Assembly: GCA_917880885.1 (NCBI GenBank)
Contig: OU862927.1
Span: 18,803,450 to 18,867,449, forward strand
DNA length: 64,000 nt
Direction: 5' to 3'
Origin: Limnephilus marmoratus
Lineage: Eukaryota > Arthropoda > Insecta > Trichoptera > Limnephilidae
Position numbers and translations under genes: made by a program
The notes under the pieces: generated by a model
The model's database searches: none
Told to the model about the DNA's origin: nothing
What the model saw: the letters and a program-made list of their open reading frames with translations, nothing else
Shown: positions 42,153-53,894 of the stretch, one piece after another
Layout of the letters: each line of letters starts with the position of its first letter
How positions within the stretch are numbered: position 1 is the first letter of the stretch

Positions 42153-44314
42153 CGAAAATGTTTGGCCCCAAACATGAAATCCACGGTTCCGATGTAAAAA
42201 AAAAATAAACAAATAAAAAAATAAAGGTACACTAACTAACTAACTAACTAGAAGATAGGTCCATCAGGTATCTAGAAATTTTACAACAAGTAACCATTAG
42301 CAATCATAAACAATAAATCATATAAATCTAGATAGATTGAAAGAACAATGAGAATAGGATGGTACGAGAATAAGGAGTCTACAACACCTTCAGCAACGAT
42401 GGAGCTGGGTGCTGGCATTACTGGCTGAAGTCCAGACCTGTTATTCTCATGACATCCTAACATCGGGAACATCTTAAAAATAAAGAACACAATCAATGAA
42501 AAGAAAAAAAATTATGCACAAAGCATCACTTTTCCTTCAGCAGGAAATTTTGCCATTAAAAAGGAGGCTTCACTTTAGGGTGGTCAACCATCCCTCACTT
42601 CACTGAATTTAGGCTATTTATTAATAGCGAAAAGGTAACTATTCTATCTACCTAGGTCCAACAGGTCTAATAGGTTAACATAGAATTTTATTCAACAAAA
42701 TACAGAACAGACATTAAACCTAGAATGAGGAATATCTTTCAGAGATATTTAACTTAGTTTAATTAAGTTTAAAAAAAAGATTTATAACAATGTAGAACCA
42801 TAAGTATATGAGTAGTACTTGTGTATTAATGAATTAGTTAGACCAAGATTGCAAAACTTGTCTACTAAAAGTGGTTAGATTAGGGTTTACATTTTTTAGA
42901 AATACCTATCCGTACAGGTGGTTACAATAGGGTTTACATAATAAGAAATACCTATGTTTCAAAATTAAAAAATTAGATCAGGTTTTACAATACCAAAGAT
43001 ATACCTGTCTACAAGTGGTAACAATGAGTATCAGTAGGAACACAAAGACAAGCGAAACAGAATCTAGAATGTTTAGCTGAATGCATAGGGATTACAATTT
43101 AACAAAAAAAACCTAGCTAATAGTAGTGAACCACTATGAAAAAATATATAGAGTACAAGCCATTTTAATAACTAAAACAGTGTACATAGTTTGCACAAGA
43201 AAAAGACTGAGATCACACCGTAGACGGAGATCCTTCAAAATATTACTTCAAAAGTAAGCAAAAGGCAAAATTTCTTGAACAGACAATATGTATTGGTGAT
43301 CGAATATATTGTGATAATCGACACTATCTAAATTGGTGATCAATCAAAACATTTGAATGACACTAGGTACAAAATTGTGTAGAGAAACACTGGTGTTTCA
43401 GCAGTGAGACTAATATAAATATTTTACTTATGACTATAAGCTATACAAAAATACGCTCTCCTGTGCTAGAGGTAGAGTATTATATATTCCATGCTGGAAT
43501 TACTTAATAGGAAAGTATGCCGAAGCAGTACTACCTTTGTTAGAAAGACATAATAATGTTGTTAATAAACTATGACTTAATATTATTCACTTTAAGGAAA
43601 GCTAAACCAAACTTAATTGTAACAAATACTAGCTAAATATAATCTATTTAGTATATAATATAATCTATTTATGAAAATATACACATTTTGTATACCAGAA
43701 AGTTGCTCAAATCTCTGCTACACAAAGAACTACACTTAAGAATATATTTTGTTCTCTAGTTCCTTGGAGGATCTTTGGTTATAAGGCATGTCGGAGGGAC
43801 GACAAAATGGAAAGAAAGCTCCACTGAACTAGAGAAAAAATGGATTTAGATTTAAAAGTAGGGAACATTACAAAATATCCGTTAACTGACGGAGTAGAGA
43901 TGCGATACCAATGTGTGTGCGTGTGTGCATTGCAGTGATAATACTGACAGAAATAATATAGACAGGGTGTCTACTAAAAAAAACGAGAAATACTCATATC
44001 CAATCTAATTATATATATCACTTGAGAGAAAAAAAAAAAAATAAGTCATGTGAAGGAGAGAGAAAAAAAAAATAATGACTTAAGGTTTGGGCGCCACTGA
44101 TCATCAGATCAGATTCTAGTTGAACGAGGGTAAATAACCGTTTATCATCAATAAACTAGAATATTGCGTTTACTCCGACCACATGCTTTGGAGGTACCAA
44201 ACTCCAAGACACATAACCTGAACAAACACATAAAGAAACAAATGAAATGGAGTGGAAGGTTGGTAGTCTTACACACCACGACATTGGCTTCCTATAATGT
44301 ACTTAAAGTAATAA
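42153..44314 (-). other. Long noncoding 3' region of the gypsy element
   Basis: About 2.2 kb between the pol stop and the PPT, AT-rich, with A-runs near 44030-44070 and small TAAC repeats near 42235. The longest frame is 71 codons. There is no signal peptide, transmembrane block or Cys pattern that would suggest an envelope gene, intact or decayed. This is longer than the 3' UTR of most env-less gypsy elements. Confidence 0.7.
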
Positions 44315-47300
44315 TTAGTCTAAACGAACGATATCCTTGACGTGAAAATTTCCTACTATTTTTCCTTTCATATCTGCCAAAGTATAAATTAAATCAGAGA
44401 CTTTACCCTTTATGACATTGCGAACAAATCTAGGTGCCAATTTATGAGAGAAATAATCTGGTCCACTGGATTGAACAAAATTTTTCCTCCAAATGACGTC
44501 TCCAACATCATAAATAACCGACTTACGACGCAAGTTGTAGTGTTGGGCATTCTTTTTAAAAGCTTGTAGTAATGCATTAGAAACTTGCTCATAAATTGGA
44601 GCTAACTCTTCCAATTTTTTAGCAAATTCACTTCTAGATTGTTTTAGGGTAGTGTCTGCGACACCAGAAGAAATATTTATTTCATGAAATTTTCCGTCAA
44701 TGATTTGTTCTCTTCCGTGCATGAGGAAAAAAGGCGTGAAACCTGTTGCGAAATTAACCGTATTATTCAAGGCTGACTGAATCTGAGGCAGAAATCTGGA
44801 CCAATTACGATGGTCAGACTCGGTCAAGATAGACAAGGCAGTCCCGATAGTTTGGTTATACCGCTCAACTACATTGTTTTGCGGGGTGTAATAAGCGTTA
44901 TAAAAAGGCATGGGAACATTATAATCTGATAACAATTGTTTAAATTCTTTTGAGACAAATTGTTTCCCGTTATCACATATAAAAGTTTGCGGAACACCGT
45001 GTACCAAGAAAATATATTGTTCTACATTTTTAACAATGCTTTTAGCAGTAGCATTTCTGAGCGGAAAAATCCAAGTATATTTCGAAAAAACGTCAACAAC
45101 CGATAAAATGTACATAAATCCCGCGTAACTACGTGGAAGAGGACCAACAAGGTCGATAGACAACATTTGCATCGGTCTGTTGACTAATTTTGGATTCGTA
45201 GAAATGCCAGCCGGCGCAGATGTATTTATTTTATGTGCCTTGCACGTTTTACATTTATTAACAAACTTTTTGACATCATTATACATACCCGGCCAAAAAT
45301 AACGGAGTTGAACTTTCTTATACGTTCTGAATACACCTGGGTGGCAAGAGCTAATAGACTCGTGTTCTTTACTTAAAATAGCGTTACGGTCCTTAAAAGG
45401 AACTACCAGCTTCCAAGCTGTATCCTCCTGTAGAGCGAAACGGGACTTAGAGTGACGAAATAAACAATTATCCTTAATTTGAAAATTATTAAAACGTTGA
45501 GGATTATTTTTACAATTAGTAAATAAGTTATTGTACCAATTATCCGTGCTAGTAGGAAGGTTGTCAATGGCTCCAATAGTTAAATCGTCTTTACGCGAAA
45601 GAGCGTCGGGTACAGTATTAAATTTACCCTTCCTGTGGACTACGTCAAAAGAAAATTGAGAAAGGCGGGTAGACCAACGTGCAAGTCTGCCTGTCGGATT
45701 TGATAAAGACACTAGCCATTGCAAACTGGAGTGGTCAGTTACTACTGTGAAGTGAACTCCCTCTATGTAGGGCCTGAAGTGATTCACCGAATCTAACACC
45801 GCTAAGAGTTCGCGCTCCGTCACGCCGTAGTTTCGCTCGTGAATGTTCAGACACCTAGAAAAAAAAGAAACCGGGTGTTCTTCTCCTTCAAAGACCTGTG
45901 TGAGCACTCCGCCTATCCCAACGTTGCTCGCGTCACAGTGTATGGTAAAAGGAAGTGAAAAATCAGGACAATTGATAACTGGCGCAGAAGTTAATGCCTT
46001 TTTTAATTTTTTAAAAGAGTCTTCAGCCTCTGAAGACCAAGAGAAATTACTCACCCCCTTTCTTGAGCCAGTGAGTCTTGTTAAAGGGGCCGCTATTGTG
46101 GAAAAATTCTTGATGAAACGTCTATAATATCCACAAAGTCCAATAAATGCTTTTAACTGTTTAGAATTCCTAGGAGTGGGGTAAGTTCGAATAGACTCTA
46201 GCTTGACTGGATCTGTGCGAAGACCCTTTGCATCAACAATATAACCCAGATACTTCAACTCGTCCTTACAAAACTCACATTTTTTGAGATTAATTGTTAA
46301 ACCTGCTTCTTTAATACGTGTGAAAACTTTATTTAACAATTCTAAATGTGACTCAAAATCTTCTGAAATAATAATTAAATCATCCAGGTAGCAGAAAACG
46401 TTTTCATCGAACTCTGGACCAAAAAGAGCATCAACAAGACGCTGTAATTCACTAGGTGCATTTTTCAGACCAAATGGCATCCTAACAAATTCAAAAAGTC
46501 CATGACCTGGTACAACAAAAGCCGTTTTAGAACAAGAGTCCTTATGTAAAGGTATCTGCCAAAAACTTTTCGATAAATCAATAGAGGTTATAAAGCGTGC
46601 ACCACGTAGCTTGTCTAAAATGCGCGAAATATACGGCAAGGGGTACGAATCCCTTGTCGTGACGCTGTTAAGTTTCCTAGAGTCCAAGCAGAACCTTGCA
46701 GAACCATCCTTCTTAGGCACGATCAAAACCGGATTCGACCAAGCCGAACGCGAACGGCGAACAACACCTAAATCTAACATTTCCTTAAGTTGTGATTCAA
46801 GTTGTTGCTGACGAGTTTGAGACAAAGGGTAATACCGTTGCTTAATGGGATCTCCTGTTGTATTAATTTTATGCTGCACTAAATGAGTACGACCCAGTCC
46901 ACATTTTTCAAACGAAATTGACTTAAATTTATCAATTACATTATTTAGCCTATGATTGTCTTGAGGGGACAGTAGGGAAGCTGATGTGATCTTGCGAATT
47001 TCACTTAAAGTATTCTCAACATCACGTCCACTGTTGGCCTTTGAAAACAATTGAGGAGCGATGTCAAATTGTTTCCAAAAGTCGACTCCCAAAACAATCA
47101 CGGGAGAAAGAGACGGAATTACAAAAAAAATTATATATTTCTTAATACTATTAAAAGTAACTAGTACCCGCATAGTACCAATTACATCTTGATGTTTACC
47201 ATCCGCGGTGGTAACGTAAGAATCAAGCTTATCTAACTTAAAACCTAAACTTAAGAAAAACCTATACAGTGAACCACCAAAACAACTCACACTAGCTCCG

Positions 47301-47484
47301 CTATCCAAAAGAGCTGAAAAAACTAAATTGTTAATTGCAATATTAACATGAGGTCTAATATCTTGACCGCTGGTCATCATCGGCATGAATGCGTCCATGT
47401 CATGGTCGATGGGACTGGTACTCGAGTTTGAAACTATCGGTGGTCTCCTAGCATCCTCGCTAGCAGAATGTGGGGGACCCCCGT
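44315..47484 (-). CDS. gypsy pol: protease, reverse transcriptase, RNase H, integrase
   Basis: The frame is open from the frameshift site at about 47488 to a stop at 44315; the first internal ATG is at 47398 (1027 codons from there). Counting from that ATG: aspartic protease LLDSGAS at 30-36; RT with VPKKDGSARFCLDSR, the first Asp near 274 and YLDD at 337-340; RNase H with HCDAS near 488 and VTDHSSLQWL. The integrase has zinc finger His 679 and 686, Cys 716 and 719, and catalytic Asp 749, Asp 809 and Glu 845. All catalytic residues are present and no stop interrupts. It lies in the -1 frame relative to gag. The C-terminal tail beyond the integrase core has DVGDVIWRKNF, as in gypsy GPY-type ends. 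Confidence 0.95.
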
Positions 47485-48447
47485 CTAGTTTTTTGAATTA
47501 TGTCGTTCAGGATTAGCTTGTCGCTTGGTATGATTCTTCTGAGAATCAAACTTCCATTTTCTACAAAACGGCTTGGAATGACCTTTTATATTACAATAAG
47601 CGCAAAGTAATTTATTTCTATAAAATTGTGCAGAAGGTGAAGAAGAAGAGGAAGAAGGTGCAGCATTATTATTCAACGGAACGGATGACGGTTTATTCTT
47701 GTCTTTGACCGAATTTGCTTCATCGTCGGAAATAGCTAAACTTTTTTCAAATCGCTTACAAACACTAATTAAGGAATTTAAATTTTTATCCTCAAAATAA
47801 GCAATAACAAGAGCATATTTCGGCAATAGGCTATTGCACACTAAATCCACAATTTGTTCTTCCGGAAGTTGAACGTTTAATCTTAAATTAGCTAATTGCA
47901 CGTCTTCAACATAATCAACTACGCTTTGATTATACTTCTGTTTCATAGAGAAGAGAGCTTTTAAAGCTTCGGTTTGGTTAGCGATTGGATCAAAACGAGA
48001 TAAAATTAGTTTTTTCAGTTCTAGCCAAGTTAAATTATCTTTATAAATGGTACGATACCATAGCAATGCTCTTCCCTCCAAAAGGTCAGCAAACGAAGTG
48101 ACAACAAGCGGCAACTCAATACGACGACACCTAGATAACTCCTCCACACGTTGTATAAAGTCACGGATGTCTGAAGATCCGTTAAACTTAACACCCCAGC
48201 TATGTACGGAAGGATTTGTAGTTATATTCTGATAATAATTATTAGTTATGTTGGTATTTGTATTAGGACTTTCATCACTGCTTGTTTCTTGTTGAGAAGA
48301 AGTACCACTAGATTGTTTAAGGTTCCTGTTGTAAATTCGCGCTTGCTCTCTCATGGCGGACAAAGTGGGTTCTGGAGTAATATTAACGTCAGAAAGCATC
48401 TGAATCATTTCCTCTTTTGAGGCCCCGTTGATGTTAGACAACGACAT
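47485..48447 (-). CDS. gypsy gag: capsid and nucleocapsid
   Basis: 320 codons from ATG 48447. The N-terminal region is polar with Ser/Asn-rich stretches. The capsid core is typical of insect gypsy gag: FNGSSDIRDFIQRVEEL, LLEGRALLWYR and FSMKQKYNQSVVDYVEDVQ. A Ser-rich linker precedes one CCHC knuckle (CAYCNIKGHSKPFC, residues 282-295). A Lys/Arg/His-rich tail ends at TAG 47485-47487. Gag forms the particle; the knuckle binds genomic RNA. The last sense codons contain the slippery heptamer. Confidence 0.93.
   Translation of the reverse strand: MSLSNINGASKEEMIQMLSDVNITPEPTLSAMREQARIYNRNLKQSSGTSSQQETSSDESPNTNTNITNNYYQNITTNPSVHSWGVKFNGSSDIRDFIQRVEELSRCRRIELPLVVTSFADLLEGRALLWYRTIYKDNLTWLELKKLILSRFDPIANQTEALKALFSMKQKYNQSVVDYVEDVQLANLRLNVQLPEEQIVDLVCNSLLPKYALVIAYFEDKNLNSLISVCKRFEKSLAISDDEANSVKDKNKPSSVPLNNNAAPSSSSSSPSAQFYRNKLLCAYCNIKGHSKPFCRKWKFDSQKNHTKRQANPERHNSKN
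47488..47494 (-). promoter_or_regulatory. -1 ribosomal frameshift site A AAA AAC
   Basis: In gag frame the end reads TCA AAA AAC TAG, so the heptamer A AAA AAC sits in the correct phase directly before the stop. A -1 slip leads into CTA GAC GGG and an open path to pol. GGGGGTCCCCC lies five bases past the stop and could form a compact stem or pair as a pseudoknot. The heptamer is one of the best known retroviral slip sites; use here is inferred. Confidence 0.88.
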
Positions 48448-49060
48448 TTTGTCAAATGGAATTTATTTATGTAAAAAAAACGAAGAAAAAATTCCAAATG
48501 ATTCCATATAAAATAGTTAATATTTATGAAATAAACCGAATAACACTATATTAAGTCCGGAAAATTGTTTATAAAGTTATTACGATAACACAATCGAAGT
48601 ATAATAATGACATCCGACACATGTCAACAAAAATCGCTCTCAGCTGATCTGTAATAACAACTGACATAACCATAGACAAACTTGCCAGCCTACAAAAATG
48701 TCCCGAAAATATTATCCGAAAAAAAAGAACGAAGCTGTTCTAGAAGGTATATTTATGTTTACGTTACACAAAATTTGAGAGCGAACGAAGCTCAACCGGA
48801 AACCAATACAAATTAAAGCAAAGCAAAAAAATGACATAATAATATGCACAAAATTTCAAACTACCGCGAAATATTTCATATAATCCATTATAACATTTAT
48901 AACGCATCTACACACACACACTGGTACCATTATAACAGTATGAAGATATTAATGAATAATACATATCCAACCTTGAAAATTCGGAAAAAGAAGCAGAAAC
49001 TTAAAACATAACAGACCGTTAGAATATACGGGCACCAAAAGCAGAATATTCAACTTAAAA
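48448..49060 (-). other. 5' leader of the gypsy element
   Basis: About 620 bp between the PBS and the gag start, AT-rich, with no frame. Packaging signals would be expected here but none can be named. Confidence 0.6.
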
Positions 49061-49074
49061 CGTTGGGAGCGCCA
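49061..49074 (-). other. Primer binding site of the gypsy element
   Basis: Three bases inside the 5' LTR the minus strand reads TGGCGCTCCCAACG, starting with TGG as required for pairing to a tRNA 3' CCA. The primer tRNA is not assigned; the sequence resembles but does not equal the Lys-type TGGCGCCCAACG. Confidence 0.8.
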
Positions 49075-49077
49075 AAT

Positions 49078-50122
49078 ATAAGGTTATCTCTCTCTCTCTC
49101 AGGTTGTGTGGGTCCTAGCGATCCGTAATGTAGGAAGGTTCTGCTTTTTTTGTTCCAGAATAAAAAAAGAACAAGAATGTTTGGGAATAAACGAAAACAG
49201 GTTTCTACTTGTGAGGTTAAATTGGTTTCAGTAATAAAAGAGTTCATTTCCAAAACAACCAAAGCCCAGTATAATTTTATAAAGAACATAACAATGTTGC
49301 CCTTTTGAGGGGCCGGGTTTCACATCCCCAAAAACATAACAGATTCTGAAACATAACAGATTCATAACAGATTTGACAGGAATATAATTAAGCAGAAAGA
49401 AATATCGTACCTGCGGACCATGGATCTTTATCTAATTCTACACTGACACGAACTCCCAATTCACTTGAATATAGCGCGTCGATGAACCGCGGGCCACATT
49501 CTCTCGCAATCTCCAGGATGGGAACCAGGAAAGACCCCCAGGAAGGCCAGAGAATGAGGACTCCCCGCCAGGGAGCAGCATCCAAGATCAGCACCAGCGC
49601 TCCGGTTGAGCCCACCGGATGAAACACGATTTCCGTCAGCACACCTCATCAGGAAATGAACGCCGAGTGACCATCCGTCACAAATATGAGCAGCAATAAC
49701 CGTACCAGGTCATAAGGACTCTCCCTCGCAAAGCTTTTCAATATGCCAGTCGCGATTATGTAGGTAATTTACAATACCGTTATTTCGCGGATAAATATCG
49801 GTCCCAATGGCGGCGACCAATCACATTAGAAACAGCGTTCCGATCACATCAGAAAGAAGCGTTTGCAAAATGTACATCGCCCGGCTCGCGATTAAAATCG
49901 TTTAAAACAATTTGTAACGAAGAGATTATCCCATTTTTTAAATCCAAAACTATCACTAAAGTGACAAGTCGAATCAACACCGGCTTCCCGTACGGTGCCA
50001 ATTCAAAAAGTAAAAACCAGAGAGAAAAAAAAGTGTTGCCAATCCATTCCGTGCTGTTCAAATTATCAGGTTAGTGGTCAGGTAAATAATTATATCACAA
50101 ATTGATAATTATTTACGTGACA
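49078..50122 (-). repeat. 5' LTR of the gypsy element (carries the promoter)
   Basis: 1045 bp, collinear with the 3' LTR at a constant 7985-bp offset. No base difference was seen in the parts compared. By position it should hold the promoter and transcription start for the element, but no TATA or initiator is assigned. Confidence 0.93.
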
Positions 50123-50295
50123 AATTTTTATTTATCTAATACACCATTACATAAGCAAAGGTCCCTTTAAAATGATTTACTGTAACTAGCAAATGTATAG
50201 AATCTGATGTCACTTAGGTTAGGAACCTAAAAAACAAACATTGTTTTAAATCCAGCTGTTTTCTATGTCCGTTGAAAAGTGATCAGATCATAATA

Positions 50296-50951
50296 TAATA
50301 ATTGGGTGAAATGCAGATCCCGCCAATGTGGGGGATTTTAATTAAAATGCACTTTCTAGATGAGAAAAGTGTGGAAAAGTTGAATAAAAAAGAAATTAAG
50401 GCGCGCTTGGCAAAATTGAGGGAGATACAGCCGTTTAAAAAATGAATAAAATGACACTTTGTGAACTTATACTACGCCATTTTGTTACTATTATGTTGGT
50501 ATCTCAGACTTGCTTTACAAAGGTTGATACGATTGTAGCTAACTTCGTGTGATATACACGTAATTATGAAAAACAGAATTAATAATGGTCACAAACCATG
50601 TTACACAAACCTGGCGTAGCCGCTAAACTACTTGAAAACTGGGATGTTTTTCTTGCGTTGACGCGAGTAGGCGTTATAAAGGGGCACAAACCATGTTACA
50701 TTGTAACAGATTTAGAGGACGATTACGAGTGCTACCAACTTTAAGGTAATATTTAGTTTTCAAAATGGCTGACAGTATCGGTTCACGAAGTGTCATTTTA
50801 TTCATACTTTAAACGGCTGTATCTCCCTCAATTTTGCCAAGCGCGCCTTAATTTCTTTTTTATTCAACGTTTCCACATTTTTCTCATCTAGAAAGTGCAT
50901 TTTTATTAAAATCCCCCACATTGGCGGGATCTGCATTCCTCCCTAATAATT
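50296..50951. mobile_element. G2 long-TIR element, 640 bp, with 8-bp TSD
   Basis: The element is 50304-50943, flanked by TAATAATT (50296-50303 and 50944-50951). The left end is GGGTGAAATGCAGATCCC; the right end inverted is GGGAGGAATGCAGATCCC. The arms are about 180-230 bp and include 'ctgtatctccctcaattttg'. The centre holds one copy of the 94-bp cassette ('gcgtagccgctaaactactt', 'tataaaggggcacaaacc'). It has no coding capacity. Confidence 0.9.
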
Positions 50952-51547
50952 AATAATCTTCGAAAAGATCTACTTCTCAATGTGCCACCAAACTAAATTC
51001 AAAACGTCGTGCTTCGCCGATAACAACATGAATAGTTATAATTCCAAATCTTTCCCGAACTGTCCAATTCAATATTAACAAATACTGTTTCAAGCGAGGC
51101 ATGTGTGCAAAATGCAAAATCGACCTATGTTTATATCGCCATCTCTTTCAACAACACATAAAGATTCATAATGCTGACTCCCTCCCATGACATTGGGTCA
51201 TGACCAAAATAGTCAGTAGGGTTTCATTAGTACCTATATGCTAGAATTTTGACTCCAGGAGAAAAACATAGTGCCATCGCATTTATTGTATGGCGCGCAT
51301 AGGGACAGAAGATATCCAAAGTGAGGGCATTTTAGAAATTGACCCATAGGGATCTGAATAAATGTGAGAATGGGAGCTTCCATTTGAGACGATAGATGTC
51401 ACTGCTCGTCATCCGGCGAGCCATCGCCGCTAGCTGCCTGTTATTTTGCGGTTCATTTCAAATAAAGAATTCAATGCGTTGAGCCGTTAGATCTGTAAAA
51501 TTTATTATTATTATGTCTTATAATTATGGAGGGTCAAACACCCATTG
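50952..51547. other. Interval without recognised gene
   Basis: Mixed AT-rich sequence with several short non-overlapping blocks and no open frame or element end of note. Confidence 0.4.
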
Positions 51548-52662
51548 TCCTAAGGCAGAGGTCGGCAAAGTGCGGCTCCGGAGCCGCATGCGGCTCTTTG
51601 TCCCCTTAAGTGCGGCTCTGGCACAAATATCCACGAAACAAAAATTTTATTTCATGGAAGACATTACATTTCATCTAAATCAGCTTAATCATAAACACAA
51701 GTGGGGGAAACACAATTTTTTCGATGTTAGAAGAAGTCATTTCAATCGAAAACTAATTACCCCATTTTGCTCAAGATTTTGAAAAGGAAACATTGTTTCA
51801 CATTCCGGGTCTGCCGAAGCATCGCCAAGAAAATAATTCCACAATTAACAGACACTATTTCAAAACAACCATTTTAAATATGAGGGAAGCATTTCCCAGT
51901 AGGTTTTAGGAATTTAAAAACTTCATATTTATTATAATTTATTGGTCAAACACCCTCTTAATGCTTCGATAACAGTTTCGATCTTTTCTCGTATTGACAT
52001 TGACATTGGTAACTTTGAAATACAATTGCTGGATTTAAAAAAAAAAGGAAATGTGGAGCTCTGAATTTGAACGTCTTTGTGTTGATTTGGAAATATTGGA
52101 GAAGAACAAATGCGAGCTTAGTTCACAACACAAGTGAAAGACCTGGAGAAGGAAGACGACACGACCATCTCCAATGCCTGGATAGTGTTCTGACTTTTAT
52201 GATCAGCTGAAAAAACTCGCGTTTGCTGTTCTTTCCTTTTCTACATATTCATGCGAACATATTTGTTCTATATATTCATGCGAACAATCTTTTTCTAGCA
52301 TGAACTTTATCAAGAGTAGACTGAGAAGTTTGTTGATGAGAATCTGGAATCGTGCTTAAAATTAAGGATAACAACATACAAACCTGACTTACTCCAATTC
52401 TCCAAGGAGATACAAAAACATTGTTCGCATTAAATGTCAGTCATTTCATGATTTAAATTTATGGATTCCCTGAATACATATCACATTTTATCAATCAATA
52501 AAATCTTTATTACGTTTGAAATGAAGTTTATTGAGCGTACCCGTAATTATAATAAATGTTTACTAAATCAATAAACAGATTTGGCTCTCAATTTTTTTTG
52601 TATCTTTGTAATGTATATATTTGGCTCTTCGGCTAATAAGTTTGCCGACCCCTGTCCTAAGG
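51548..52662 (+). mobile_element. hAT element (GTF2IRD2/ZBED-like), internally deleted, 8-bp TSD
   Basis: The element is 51556-52654 (1099 bp), flanked by TCCTAAGG on both sides. Its ends are CAGAGGTCGGCAAAGTGCGG and, inverted, CAGGGGTCGGCAAACTT, with 'gagccgcatgcggctcttt' inside the left end. The interior retains transposase scraps: FMEDITFHLNQLNHK (compare the DITAHLNELN block of GTF2IRD2/ZBED5-type hAT transposases), then REAFPSRF.EFKNF after frame breaks. The dimerisation domain and most of the DDE core are gone. Confidence 0.85.
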
Positions 52663-53179
52663 GGAGAGCCGCCACTGTGTATATGTATATCGATGCTGGA
52701 AAGGAGAAATGGCGCGCAACTTCACTAACTTTGCAAGAGAGCCATTTGAAAGATTTAAAAAAATTATAACTTTAAAAAGGTTTGTCCAATTTTGTTTCTG
52801 CTTGAAGATTATAGACGCATTTATCAAACCTAATTGTTATACATAAATTCTTAATAATATTACTAATTCCCATGACAAGTGGCACTTTAGTAAAAAGTGC
52901 CTAAAAATGAATGCAGAAAAATTACTAATGTGCAGGTTGATGTCTTGTTCACATGTCGATTAACTAAGCACTTTCTAGTACACATAAATAAAAGAGGAAA
53001 AATACCTCAAAGATAAATATACAAATAATTTAGTGTGGAAAAATGCTCATCATTAGAAAAATATTAGATATTTCGACCATGGAACCACTGTACGGGATGT
53101 CTTGACCAGCATAAGGACTTACGAACATGATCAATGCATAATTATACTATGGTCATTGGGAAATTTTATTGGTTAATGC
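52663..53179. other. Interval without recognised gene
   Basis: AT-rich; no frame, repeat end or RNA signal seen. Confidence 0.4.
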
Positions 53180-53325
53180 TGTGTGCACACACAGCTATAA
53201 TATATGTGGCTTGACGTATTTCAGCATATCACTCGTCATATATTCCAATTGGGAATGTACGGCGAGCGATATGCCGAAATATGCCAAGCCACGTATATTA
53301 TACCTGTGTGTGTACATAGCTTTAA
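53180..53325. repeat. Hairpin MITE
   Basis: 'cacacacagctataatat' and 'tggcttgacgtatttcagc' on the left are inverted on the right as 'gccgaaatatgccaagcca' and 'tatattatacctgtgtgtg'. The arms are about 60 bp with a short AT-rich loop. The class is unknown. Confidence 0.65.
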
Positions 53326-53333
53326 AATAAAAA

Positions 53334-53725
53334 AATCTATACATATAAAAATGAAAATATGTTTGCTTGGGTGTATATGAGATGTCTATGCATTGCTAAC
53401 CATTCATCCGATTGCGATGAAACTTTGGGGATTTGATGTGCGCATGCCCGCGATGGTTTTTATATAAAATAGTGAGCTCTGTGTCATGAAATTATTTGTC
53501 GCTAAACCATTCATCCAATTGCGATGAAACATCATTCAGTTGTTGTGAGCACGCCCCTGAAATTTGAGTATGCCCCATTATGAAATTTGTATAAAAAAAT
53601 TGCAATAGGTGGCACGCGAGCTGTTTGAAAACTGAATGTATCGGGACTGAATGTATGGAATGCAGGAGGGGAACTCGGGAGGGGGTTTGCGGGACGGATC
53701 ACGTAGTATGGGTACGTTCCCTAAC
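53334..53725 (+). mobile_element. Possible Helitron 5' part
   Basis: 'tctatacatataaaaatga' after an A, followed by 'ttcatccgattgcgatgaaa' (twice, about 53404 and 53512), is a typical start of an insect Helitron. A candidate CTAA end at about 53722 lacks a clear hairpin, so only the left end is supported. Confidence 0.35.
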
Positions 53726-53894
53726 TAAAAAGAGAAATTGTAATTTTTTTGGAAAGGAAAAACAGTTAAAGTGGCATTGTTGGTGATTTTTAAAACCTAT
53801 TTTATTTAACAACCGAAGCATTAATAAAGCGGGAAGGGTAAAATTACTGGCGTGGAGTATCTACTTTATTATGGTAGGGAACATGTGCTTAAGT

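Larger units (their letters stand above)
41088..50127 (-). mobile_element. Complete Ty3/gypsy LTR retrotransposon with target duplication
   Basis: The element is 41093-50122 (9030 bp), coded on the minus strand, flanked by AATTT at 41088-41092 and 50123-50127. Each LTR is 1045 bp. Order in coding direction: 5' LTR (49078-50122), PBS, 630-bp leader, gag, -1 frameshift site, pol (protease, RT, RNase H, integrase), 2.2-kb noncoding region, PPT, 3' LTR (41093-42137). No env frame is present. Intact frames and LTRs that look identical where I compared them indicate a recent and possibly active insertion. Domain order places it in Ty3/gypsy (integrase last), in the group related to 17.6/297/412. 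Confidence 0.95.

Noticed and set aside
42153..44314. Envelope gene in the gypsy element
   Set aside because: No frame above about 71 codons and no signal peptide, furin-like or transmembrane pattern, intact or decayed.
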